Positions 1-7,097 of a DNA stretch of 38,209 nt are shown here, piece by piece. Positions within the stretch are counted from its first letter, which is position 1. Every line of letters begins with the position of its first letter. The translations under genes and the position numbers were made by a program. Origin of the DNA: Clostridia bacterium (GTDB lineage Bacteria > Bacillota > Clostridia > Christensenellales > CAG-138); contig JAFWMS010000017.1 of assembly GCA_017545535.1 (NCBI GenBank), positions 1 to 38,209 of the forward strand, read 5' to 3'. The notes below the pieces were generated by a model, which ran no database searches, was not told the DNA's origin, and worked only from the letters and a program-made list of their open reading frames with translations.

Positions 1-262
1 CACGGAGGGCAAGACCTACAATGGATACATGACGGACTATCATTTCAACACCTTCATCTGCGGTAAGCGGGGGCTGACCCAGCACGACGAGGCGCCCGCC
101 GGGAATCGTACCGATTACGTGGGGATGCTGGTGAACGTGGACCTAAAAAGCGGCAGCCAGTCCTGCGTCTACATGAATTCTAAAGGAGACATCGTCCCCG
201 TGGTAAATCCCTTTGCGGAGTATACTTACGGCACGGAACCGATCATGACAACGCTGAAATAA
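1..262 (+). CDS. 3' end of an unrecognised gene (partial, copy A of a duplicated gene)
   Basis: The reading frame is open from the left edge of the window (codons begin at base 2) to a TAA at 260-262, so only the C-terminal 86 or so residues are visible. I do not recognise the family. The segment is polar, with aromatic residues and no evident transmembrane helix, and ends in TEPIMTTLK. A second copy with about a dozen differences and no gaps lies at 28602-28863 on the same strand. Similarity stops exactly after the stop codon in both places. The start lies outside the window. A palindromic terminator at 405-428 follows. Confidence 0.6.
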   Translation, partial: TEGKTYNGYMTDYHFNTFICGKRGLTQHDEAPAGNRTDYVGMLVNVDLKSGSQSCVYMNSKGDIVPVVNPFAEYTYGTEPIMTTLK

Positions 263-404
263 AGGCGGTCAAAAGGGCTGGACGCGATACCATGATCGTG
301 CCGACGCAGTCCTTCTCACTTCTGATCAGAAAAAGAATTTCTACCGTTGCGTTTGCTGCCCACGGCCGAATCGCGCTGCTTTAGCAAGGTTTTTGGAATA
401 CAAG

Positions 405-428
405 AAAAGCCTCAAACATGAGGCTTTT
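405..428. terminator. Bidirectional rho-independent terminator
   Basis: A perfect 9-bp inverted repeat (405-413 with 420-428, core AAAAGCCTC/GAGGCTTTT) encloses a 6-base loop and gives a run of T on both strands. It lies 30 bases beyond the stop codon of the last minus-strand gene of the 24-gene run, and downstream of the partial plus-strand gene, so it can end transcription from both sides. Confidence 0.85.
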
Positions 429-457
429 TCTTCGTTTCGGCTTGTTTGTCTTCTCCC

Positions 458-1183
458 TCAGGGCAGGAGTTTGTGAGCGTCTGCGATGATGGGCCAGTCG
501 GTGCACAGGGCAAAGGCCTCCACATACTCCACTCCGGGGGTGCCGCAGGCGGAGGCATAGAATTTGTCGTCCCGCACGATCATGTCGGCATAATCCACGC
601 CGAAGGCGTCCTTGCACCAGTCGCCCTGCTGGGACGCATGGCAGGCGAACATCTTCATCTTGATATCGAAGGTGTCCGTGACGTCCACGAAGTACTGGGC
701 GTTGATCTTGTTGGTCAGGCCGCCAGTGGGCGTGCAGTAGAACAGGGGCGGGATGTGGTCGATCACCGGATGCTCCGTTTCCATGAGCTTCACCGTGGCC
801 AGAATCCGGGCTTCAAAGGCCAGATAGCCGCTGATGTCGTGATCCTGGTTGTAGTCCATATAGGGCGGATGAGCAAAGATCACGTCGGGACGGGCCAGCC
901 GCACGGCTTCGATGAAAGCCATACGGGTGTTACGTTCATCGAAAAGCATCTCATCCTCATATCCCAACCAGATGAGGTGGGCCCCGATCAAGGCGCAGGA
1001 CGCCTCCGCTTCCTTTTTGCGCATTACGGCAATCTGCTCCCTGGTCATGCCATAGGAGCCGATCTCACCGTTGGTGGCGATGCAGATATAGACCTCATCG
1101 CCCCGCTTGGCATACTTTGCCAGGGTGCCGGCACAGCGGAACTCCACATCGTCCGGATGGGCACCAAATGCCAAAACTCTCAT
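458..1183 (-). CDS. PIG-L family zinc deacetylase, copy 1 (last gene of the operon)
   Basis: PIG-L/LmbE enzymes are zinc-dependent hydrolases that remove N-acyl groups, usually acetyl, from amino-sugar conjugates. The 241-residue product has the family's N-terminal zinc motif AHPDD (residues 8-12) and a second histidine motif NQDHD near residue 110. Length fits a single-domain member and there is no signal peptide, so it should act in the cytosol. I chose the ATG at 1183 rather than the longer frame to 1246 because the AHPDD strand then starts normally and an AAGGAAGG-like site lies upstream. It is the third of three adjacent paralogues. Copies 1 and 2 are the most similar pair, and all three end in nearly the same CTDWPIIA/AHKLLP tail. 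The substrate is unknown; an N-acetylated sugar or glycoside feeding the pathway is inference. Confidence 0.88.
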   Translation of the reverse strand: MRVLAFGAHPDDVEFRCAGTLAKYAKRGDEVYICIATNGEIGSYGMTREQIAVMRKKEAEASCALIGAHLIWLGYEDEMLFDERNTRMAFIEAVRLARPDVIFAHPPYMDYNQDHDISGYLAFEARILATVKLMETEHPVIDHIPPLFYCTPTGGLTNKINAQYFVDVTDTFDIKMKMFACHASQQGDWCKDAFGVDYADMIVRDDKFYASACGTPGVEYVEAFALCTDWPIIADAHKLLP

Positions 1184-1266
1184 GAGGTTCTTACCTTCCT
1201 TTCCATTGGAAACTGAAACAAAGGGCGCCGCCCAGGTCTTTTCCACAGGCGACGCCCATGATGGGT

Positions 1267-1992
1267 TTACGGAAGGAGCTTATGGGCACCGGCAATGATG
1301 GGCCAGTCGGTGCACAGGGCAAAGGCTTCCACATAGTCCACCCCAGGGGTGCCGCAGGCGGAGGCATAGAACTTGTCCTCACGAACGATCATATCGCCAT
1401 AGTCCACGCCGAAAGCGTCCTTGCACCAATCGCCGGACTGGGACTCGTGGCAGTGGAACATCTTCATCTTGGTCTCGAAGGTATCGGACACGTCCACGAA
1501 ATACTGGGGATTGATCTTGGTGGGCAGGCCGCCATGGGGCGTGCAGTAGAACATAGGCGGGATGTGGTCGATCACGGGGGACTTGGTCTCCATGAGCTTC
1601 ACGGTGGCCAGGATGCGGGCCTCAAAGGCCAGATAGCCCGTGATGTCATGATCCTGGTTGTAATCTTTGAAGGGCGGCGGCGCAAAGATCGCGTCGGGAC
1701 GGGCGTACCGGACCGCCTCGATGAAGGCCATACGGGTCTCCCGGTTATCGAAGAGCATCTCATCCTCATAGCCCAACCAAATCAGCTCGGCGCCGATCAC
1801 AGCGCAGGAAGCCTCCGCTTCCTTTTTACGCATGGCGGCGATCTCCTCACGGGGACGGCCATAGGAGCCGATCTCACCGTTGGTGGCGATGCACATGAAG
1901 ACCTTGTCGCCCCGCTTCGCATACTTTGCCAACGTACCGGCGCAGCGGAATTCCATATCGTCCGGATGCGCGCCAAATGCCAAAATTCTCAT
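1267..1992 (-). CDS. PIG-L family zinc deacetylase, copy 2
   Basis: A 241-residue paralogue of the flanking deacetylases. AHPDD is at residues 8-12, the GEIGSYG loop near residue 40 is conserved in all three, and NQDHDITGY occurs near residue 110. A GGTGG ribosome site precedes the ATG at 1992. The gene follows copy 3 by 50 bases and precedes copy 1 by 84 bases, consistent with one transcript. It has APPPF where copy 1 has AHPPY, and shows differences around residues 145-175, the region most likely to shape substrate choice. This suggests either dosage amplification or divergence toward related substrates. Confidence 0.88.
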   Translation of the reverse strand: MRILAFGAHPDDMEFRCAGTLAKYAKRGDKVFMCIATNGEIGSYGRPREEIAAMRKKEAEASCAVIGAELIWLGYEDEMLFDNRETRMAFIEAVRYARPDAIFAPPPFKDYNQDHDITGYLAFEARILATVKLMETKSPVIDHIPPMFYCTPHGGLPTKINPQYFVDVSDTFETKMKMFHCHESQSGDWCKDAFGVDYGDMIVREDKFYASACGTPGVDYVEAFALCTDWPIIAGAHKLLP

Positions 1993-2041
1993 TGTTAAAC
2001 CACCTTTCCGTGTTCAAAATAGAGTTTTTAAGTCGATCTCG

Positions 2042-2767
2042 TTACGGCAGGAGCTTATGGGCTCCCGCGATGATAGGCCAATCGGTGCAGAGGGAGAAAG
2101 CCTCCACGGCCTCGCAACCGGGGGTGCCGCAGGCAGAAGCATACATCTTGTCGTCATTCCTCACCATCGTGGTAAAGTCCACACCGAAAGCATCCCCGCC
2201 CCACTCCTCGTGCTGGGACTTGTGGCAGGCAAACATGGCGAGCTTTGTCTCGAAGGTGTCGGTGATGTCTACAAAATACTGGGGGTCCGTCTTGTGCGAC
2301 ATGTTTCCTACCGGCAGGCAGTAGAACAGGGGCGGGATGTGGTCGATCACCGGATGCTCCGTCTCCATGAGCTTCACCGTCGCCAGGATCCGGGCCTCGA
2401 AGGCCAGATACCCACAGGCGTCGTGATCCTGGTTGTAATCCTTGTAGGGCGGGGGCGCGATGATCACATCGGGCCGGGCCAGCCGCACCGCCTCGATAAA
2501 GGCCATGCGAGTCTCCCGGTTGTCGAAGAGCATCTCGTCCTCGAATCCCAACCAGATAAGATGAGCGCCGATAATGTCGCAGGAGGCCTGGGCTTCCCCA
2601 TGGCGAATACGGGCCAGCTCCTCCCGGGGGGTGTTGTAAGAACCGATCTCCCCGTTGGTAGCGACGCACATAAAGATCTCGTCGCCCCGCTTGGCCATCT
2701 TGGCCAGGGTGCCGCAGCACCGCTCCTCCAGATCGTCCGGATGAGCGCCGAAAGCCAGAACTCTCAT
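2042..2767 (-). CDS. PIG-L family zinc deacetylase, copy 3
   Basis: The first of the three deacetylases in transcription order and the most divergent (AHPDDLEE at the zinc motif, more changes at residues 150-200). The product is again 241 residues, with AHPDD at 8-12 and NQDHDACGY near 110. AAGGAGG sits seven bases before the ATG. It starts 20 bases after the TIM-barrel gene, so it is probably co-translated with the sugar module. Conservation of the zinc motifs in all three copies argues that none is a decaying duplicate. The specific substrate cannot be read from the sequence. Confidence 0.88.
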   Translation of the reverse strand: MRVLAFGAHPDDLEERCCGTLAKMAKRGDEIFMCVATNGEIGSYNTPREELARIRHGEAQASCDIIGAHLIWLGFEDEMLFDNRETRMAFIEAVRLARPDVIIAPPPYKDYNQDHDACGYLAFEARILATVKLMETEHPVIDHIPPLFYCLPVGNMSHKTDPQYFVDITDTFETKLAMFACHKSQHEEWGGDAFGVDFTTMVRNDDKMYASACGTPGCEAVEAFSLCTDWPIIAGAHKLLP

Positions 2768-2786
2768 GTCCGACCTCCTTTAGGGG

Positions 2787-3464
2787 TTATCGATTCATGT
2801 AATTGACGACAGCCGTGATTTCCTCGGCGAAAGTGCCGCCGTAGAACTTCTGCTCGAAGAATGCGCCACCGATAGTGAATGCCCAGGCGCCGGTGGCCTT
2901 CACTTCGTCCAGCCGCTTATAGGACGCCACGGAACCGGCCAGGCACACGTCCCCGCGGACGTTCTTCACGAACTCCGCGTTCAGCTTCACCGCGTCGCCT
3001 GTGTAGCGATAGCCCAGCAAGTCGAAGCCCTTGATCCCCTTGGTGTCCACCAAGTTGTTGGCCTCGTCGATCATGCCCTGGATGGTGCCTTCCAGCACGG
3101 AGGGGCGACCGCTGATCTGGCCCACGAAGGGCATATACTTGATGCCCGCCTTCTCGGCGATCTCCCGGACGGAATCAAAGTACATGGTCCCCATGAGCAC
3201 GTCGAACCCGCAGCGAACGCAGATTTTTGCGCCTTCAATGCAGCCCTCTTCGGTGTAATCCACCACTTCAAGGAAAGTGGTCTTGCCGGCGGCCTTCATC
3301 TTCTTCACCAGCTCAATCATCTTGTCCTCAGGGAGGCCCACCTCCTTGAAGCCCCAGAATTTCGCGGGGGCGTCCTTGGCGCTTTCAAACACCTCGATAG
3401 CGTTCTCCACGGTGCGGTCGTGATGAGTGAGCATGACGATCAGTTCAGGGATATTTTTTTTCAT
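2787..3464 (-). CDS. TIM-barrel-like protein of unknown function in the sugar/BMC operon
   Basis: The 225-residue product has the alternating strand/helix pattern of a small (beta/alpha)8 barrel: strands ending in LIVMLTHHD, FWGFKEVGLP, TTFLEVVDYTEE, FDVLMGTMYFD, FDLLGYRYTG, VCLAGSVASY and AFTIGGAFFE. The late AGSV and TIGGAFF strand ends look like a phosphate-binding site of the kind found in aldolase/isomerase barrels, so a sugar-phosphate substrate is plausible. I cannot name the family or reaction. A GGAGAGG ribosome site precedes the ATG. It lies between the second substrate-binding protein (93-base gap with a strong hairpin) and the PIG-L trio (20-base gap), pointing to a role in early processing of the imported compound. 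Confidence 0.75.
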   Translation of the reverse strand: MKKNIPELIVMLTHHDRTVENAIEVFESAKDAPAKFWGFKEVGLPEDKMIELVKKMKAAGKTTFLEVVDYTEEGCIEGAKICVRCGFDVLMGTMYFDSVREIAEKAGIKYMPFVGQISGRPSVLEGTIQGMIDEANNLVDTKGIKGFDLLGYRYTGDAVKLNAEFVKNVRGDVCLAGSVASYKRLDEVKATGAWAFTIGGAFFEQKFYGGTFAEEITAVVNYMNR

Positions 3465-3497
3465 TTCCGCTTTCCTCTCCTATTTTGTCTGTAAAGG

Positions 3498-3525
3498 GGG
3501 GACAGACGGCTGCCCGCCCGTCCCC
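3498..3525 (-). other. GC-rich intercistronic RNA hairpin after substrate-binding protein 2
   Basis: In the minus-strand transcript, positions 3525-3514 pair with 3509-3498 as a 12-bp stem with a 4-base loop, including two G-U pairs. On the plus strand those positions would be A-C mismatches, so the structure is intact only in the operon's RNA. It lies about 30 bases after the stop codon at 3557. No long T run follows, so I read it as a 3'-end stabiliser or partial terminator. Confidence 0.6.
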
Positions 3526-3556
3526 GTTTCTATCCTTTTATCGTTGTTTCGTTGGA

Positions 3557-4696
3557 TTAGTTGCCGGCCAGGTACGCTTCCAGGGTCTGACCGTGATAAT
3601 GCTCGAAAGCCTCTGCCACGTTGTCCTTGGTGACCTTCATGTTGGCATACCAGTAGATGCTGGGCACCTCGACGCCGTTGAGGAGGTTGACCATGGCGGA
3701 CATGCACCAGAAGGCAGGCGCAGTGGAGCTGTAGCAGGCGGAGCCCAGCAGGCGGCCGTCGGCCACGCCTTCCAGGATAACCTTATCGTTGTCGATGGAA
3801 GTGATGGGCACATTGGAGCCGGCCGCCTGGGCCGCGTTCATGCAGCCGATGGTGGCGGAGGAGTACAGACCGAAGCCACCCAGGAGGTCATCGCCATAGT
3901 TGGCAATGGCGCTCTCGAAGAGGGTGTAATGATCCTCGGGGGAAACAGCAGTCAGTTGCTTGAACTCGATGTCGGGGTAATCGGCGAACACATCGCGGAA
4001 GCCCTTCTCACGGGTGGCAGCGTTGGGATGGACGAAGTTCAGGGTGCTGATGGTGATGACGCCCTTCATGTCGGAGTTGTTGGCTTTCAGGTAGTCCAGC
4101 AGCATCTCACCGGCCATACGGCCCTGCTCCACGCACTCGCCGAGAACGCCGGCGGTGGCCTTGCCCTCCAGGGCGGGGTTCAGGGTGACCACGGGGATGT
4201 TGGCCTCTTCGCAGGCATCCAGAGCACCCTTGACGCCATAGAAGTCACAGGGAGCGATGATGACGCCGTCCACACCTTCCACGATCCACTGCTCGATGGC
4301 CTGGTTCTGGAGGTTCTGGTCGTAGTTCGCGTCGTTGACCAGCAGCTCAACGCCGGCTTCCGCAGCAAACTTCTTCATGTTGTCCAGGATCATGGCGCCG
4401 ACCTCATCCACCGTATAGTAGACGGAGAAGCCGATCTTATAGGCCTTGTTGGCCTTGGGAATGCCCGTGGTGGGATCATCGGGTACCCACACGGTGCCGC
4501 CCATGCCGGTGTAGGTGGAGTGACAGTCGTCAAAGTCCGCTTCCTTGTAGTACTGGGCCAGATCGTAGGCCTGGCCAGCAGGCACCTCATAGCGGTAGTC
4601 GCCCGCGTTGGGGTCCACAGCCCCGTCAGCGGCGGTGAAGGCTACCAGTGAAAGCACCATCACAAGGGTCATCACGATGCACAGCAGTTTTTTCAT
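3557..4696 (-). CDS. Sugar ABC transporter substrate-binding protein 2 (RbsB-like)
   Basis: A 379-residue periplasmic-binding protein of the type I (ribose/galactose) fold. A hydrophobic signal sequence occupies residues 1-24. The fold follows from about residue 88, with KIGFSVYYTVDEVGAMI, then LLVNDANYDQNLQNQAIEQW (the usual NDAN/Q helix), VDGVIIAPCD, and a hinge near ITSIDNDKVILEG. The signal ends LSLVAFTAADGA: a phenylalanine stands where related Firmicutes proteins have the lipobox cysteine, so lipid anchoring is not predicted. An AAGGAGG site precedes the ATG. It is a close paralogue of the protein encoded just upstream (4814-5962). Both probably deliver substrate to the same RbsC/RbsA-type transporter. 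Confidence 0.9.
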   Translation of the reverse strand: MKKLLCIVMTLVMVLSLVAFTAADGAVDPNAGDYRYEVPAGQAYDLAQYYKEADFDDCHSTYTGMGGTVWVPDDPTTGIPKANKAYKIGFSVYYTVDEVGAMILDNMKKFAAEAGVELLVNDANYDQNLQNQAIEQWIVEGVDGVIIAPCDFYGVKGALDACEEANIPVVTLNPALEGKATAGVLGECVEQGRMAGEMLLDYLKANNSDMKGVITISTLNFVHPNAATREKGFRDVFADYPDIEFKQLTAVSPEDHYTLFESAIANYGDDLLGGFGLYSSATIGCMNAAQAAGSNVPITSIDNDKVILEGVADGRLLGSACYSSTAPAFWCMSAMVNLLNGVEVPSIYWYANMKVTKDNVAEAFEHYHGQTLEAYLAGN

Positions 4697-4760
4697 AGGA
4701 TCCTCCTTTTTATTATGCAGCCCGTTTCGCCAGGCTACGGTTCATGGGGTGTCGATCCAG

Positions 4761-4787
4761 GGGAAGGGCGGCGGGACCGCCCCTCCC
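4761..4787 (-). other. GC-rich intercistronic RNA hairpin after substrate-binding protein 1
   Basis: Positions 4787-4777 pair with 4771-4761 in the minus-strand RNA, an 11-bp stem with a 5-base loop. One pair is G-U in this RNA and would be an A-C mismatch on the other strand. It lies 27 bases beyond the stop codon at 4814 and before the next binding protein. It has no T run and may protect the upstream mRNA end or lower read-through. Confidence 0.6.
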
Positions 4788-4813
4788 CCGTTGCATCGCT
4801 TCACTGCCGGTTC

Positions 4814-5962
4814 TCAGTGATTGCCGGCCATGTAGTCGGCCAGGGTCGCGCCGTTGTAGTACTCTTCGAAGGCGGCCTCCACGTTGGTCTTATCCACGAA
4901 GGTGTTGCCCTGATAGATGATGGCGGGGACCTTCTCGCCGTTCAGCAGCAGGATGGTAGCAGCCAGCGCCAGCCGGGAGCCTTCCACGGCGCCGTAGCAG
5001 TCGGAGCCCAGGATCTTGCCGTTGTAGATGCCCTCCAAGATGACCCGGTCGTTATCGACAGAAGTCAGGGGGTAGGGATAGCCGCCGTTCTCCACAGCTT
5101 GCATGATGCCCCAGGTGGCGGAGGAATAGAGGCCCCACAGACCGATGATGGAATCATCGCCTTCCATGATGCCCTCAAAAGCGGTGTAGTGGTCCTCGGG
5201 CTCTTCGCCAGTCAGGGCCTTGACTTCGATGTCGGGGTACTTCTCAAAGACCTTCTTAAAACCATACTCACGGGTGACCGCATTGGGATGGATAAAGGGC
5301 AGGGTGCCGTAGTAAATGGTGCCCTTCATGTCGGAGCCGTTGTCCAGCAGGTACTTCTCCAGCGCTTCACCGGCCTCGCGGCCCTGCTCCACGCAGTCAT
5401 ACATGACCACGCAGTCCACCTCGCCCGCGCAGGGAGGCGCATCCAGGGTGATGACAGGGATGCCCGCCTCATGCAGGTCGTCCAAGGCGCCCTTGCAGCC
5501 GTAGAAGTCGCAGGCCGTCATGATGACCGCGTCCACGCCCTCCAGGATCCACTGCTCAATGGCCTGGTTCTGCAGGTTCTGGTCATAGTTGGCGTCGTTG
5601 ACGAGCAGCTCGATGCCGATCTCAGCAGCGGCGTCCTTCATGCCCTCCAGGTACATGGCACCGACTTCATCCACGGTGTAGTACACGGAGAAGCCGATCT
5701 TATACTTCTTGGCGGGGGTGGGCAGATCCACCTTGTTGCGGCCGTGCCAATACAGGTCCGGTCCGTTGCTGCGGATGCCCATCTCGCATTCCACGTCGAA
5801 CTGGGCATAGTAGTCGTCCAGGGACTTGGTGCCCTCGGCATTCACCACTTCATAGAGAGGGTTGTCCGTGTAATAGGTCGAGATCTCCTCCGCAGCCCGG
5901 GTTTTCGGTGTCAGGGAAAGGACCAGGACGAGAGCAAACAGCACGCACAACAGTTTCTTCAT
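4814..5962 (-). CDS. Sugar ABC transporter substrate-binding protein 1 (RbsB-like)
   Basis: A 382-residue type I sugar-binding protein, paralogous to the one at 3557-4696. The same KIGFSVYYTVDEVGAM strand and NDANYDQNLQNQAIEQW helix are present, followed by VDAVIMTACDFYG and LTSVDNDRVILEG. The signal sequence (residues 1-23) ends in TRAAEE, suggesting signal peptidase I cleavage. The only nearby cysteine (residue 6) is before the hydrophobic core and cannot be a lipobox. An AGGAGG site precedes the ATG. The two binding proteins differ in the ligand-pocket loops (for example LDAPPCAGEVDC against LNPALEGKATAG), so the transporter may accept two related compounds. Confidence 0.9.
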   Translation of the reverse strand: MKKLLCVLFALVLVLSLTPKTRAAEEISTYYTDNPLYEVVNAEGTKSLDDYYAQFDVECEMGIRSNGPDLYWHGRNKVDLPTPAKKYKIGFSVYYTVDEVGAMYLEGMKDAAAEIGIELLVNDANYDQNLQNQAIEQWILEGVDAVIMTACDFYGCKGALDDLHEAGIPVITLDAPPCAGEVDCVVMYDCVEQGREAGEALEKYLLDNGSDMKGTIYYGTLPFIHPNAVTREYGFKKVFEKYPDIEVKALTGEEPEDHYTAFEGIMEGDDSIIGLWGLYSSATWGIMQAVENGGYPYPLTSVDNDRVILEGIYNGKILGSDCYGAVEGSRLALAATILLLNGEKVPAIIYQGNTFVDKTNVEAAFEEYYNGATLADYMAGNH

Positions 5963-6013
5963 TATTCGTTCCTCCTGTTTTCTGTATTTGTTCCTTGTTG
6001 TTCCTTTCTATCT

Positions 6014-6059
6014 AAAAAGCTATCTGCGCCGCCGCTACGGCCACAGGCTGTCACGCAGA
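6014..6059 (-). terminator. Possible partial terminator between permease and substrate-binding protein genes
   Basis: In the minus-strand transcript a TCTGCG/CGCAGA stem (6059-6054 with 6028-6023) encloses an inner GCCG-CTA-CGGC-type hairpin (6031-6041), followed by five T (6018-6014). The outer loop is long, so efficiency is doubtful. It would tune the ratio between transporter membrane components and the binding proteins. Confidence 0.35.
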
Positions 6060-6074
6060 GCGCTTTAGTCATCC

Positions 6075-7079
6075 TTACTTGATCTTCTGCACACGGGTCT
6101 TGGACTTGAGGGCGTTATCCATGAGCACAGCGAAGATGATGACGAGACCCTTGACCAGGATCTGCACATGACTCTGCGCGCCCAAGAGGGAAAGCCCGGC
6201 ATTCAGGATGGCCATGATGAGTGCGCCGCCCAAGGTGCCGATGATGGAACCCACGCCGCCGGAGATGGCCGTGCCGCCAAGGACCGCTGCACTGATGCCG
6301 TCCATGCTAAGATCGGAGCCGATGTCCGGCACGCCTGCGTTCATCAAGGAGCAGAGGATCAGGCCCGCAAAGCCCGCCAGCAGGGCGTTGAAGATGTAGG
6401 TTATGTATTTCACCGCCCGGATGTTGATGCCCGCCACCTTGGCCGCCTCCTCATTGCCGCCGATGCAGCGGCAGTAAAAGCCCAGCTTGGTCTTGCTGTA
6501 GAGGAACCAGCAGACCACCAGGAAGAATACTGTGATCAGGATGGGGATGGGCACCTGGCCGAAGACCTTACCGTTGCCGAAGAAGTCGGTGAAGCCCTTG
6601 GCCTTGATGGTCACCGTGCGGCCTGCCGTCAATGTGAGGGCGATGCCTCGGTATATGTTCATGGTGGCCAAGGTGGTAAGGAACGGAGCGATCTTGCCTT
6701 CCACGACGATGACGGCATTGATGAGGCCCATGATGAGAGCCAGCACCAGCACCACCGGCAGCGCAATGGCCAGCGACACGCCTTTGCTGAGCATGTATGC
6801 GAGGCCTACACCGGTGAGAGCCGCGATGGAGCCACCCGATAGATCCAGGCCGCCCAACGTCATCACGAAGGTGATGCCGAATGCGGTGATGGCCACGTAG
6901 CTCATGCGCTTGATCATGTTCATCAGGTTCCTGGGGTTCATGAACTTCGGCTTCAGAATGGTGAAGATGATCGCCAATGCAATCAGGATCAGCACCGTAC
7001 GCAACCGGATCATCAGCTGGCCGAAGCTCATGCGGCTCTCGAGTTCCAGGGGTTGGATGTCCTTTTTATTGCTTTCCAT
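6075..7079 (-). CDS. Sugar ABC transporter permease (RbsC-like)
   Basis: The 334-residue product is a BPD_transp_2-type permease. It has a cytosolic N-terminal stretch, a first membrane segment at about residues 29-44, then eight or more further hydrophobic segments. The family signature region is GGLDLSGGSIAALTGVG (about residues 80-96). The GGTAISGGVGSIIGTLGGAL loop (about 260-280) faces the ATPase. An AGGGAT ribosome site precedes the ATG. It is located 19 bases after the ATPase gene in transcription order. Only one permease is present, as expected for transporters of the ribose/galactose class that use a homodimer of RbsC. Confidence 0.92.
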   Translation of the reverse strand: MESNKKDIQPLELESRMSFGQLMIRLRTVLILIALAIIFTILKPKFMNPRNLMNMIKRMSYVAITAFGITFVMTLGGLDLSGGSIAALTGVGLAYMLSKGVSLAIALPVVLVLALIMGLINAVIVVEGKIAPFLTTLATMNIYRGIALTLTAGRTVTIKAKGFTDFFGNGKVFGQVPIPILITVFFLVVCWFLYSKTKLGFYCRCIGGNEEAAKVAGINIRAVKYITYIFNALLAGFAGLILCSLMNAGVPDIGSDLSMDGISAAVLGGTAISGGVGSIIGTLGGALIMAILNAGLSLLGAQSHVQILVKGLVIIFAVLMDNALKSKTRVQKIK

Positions 7080-7097
7080 TTTATCCCTCCGTTTTCA

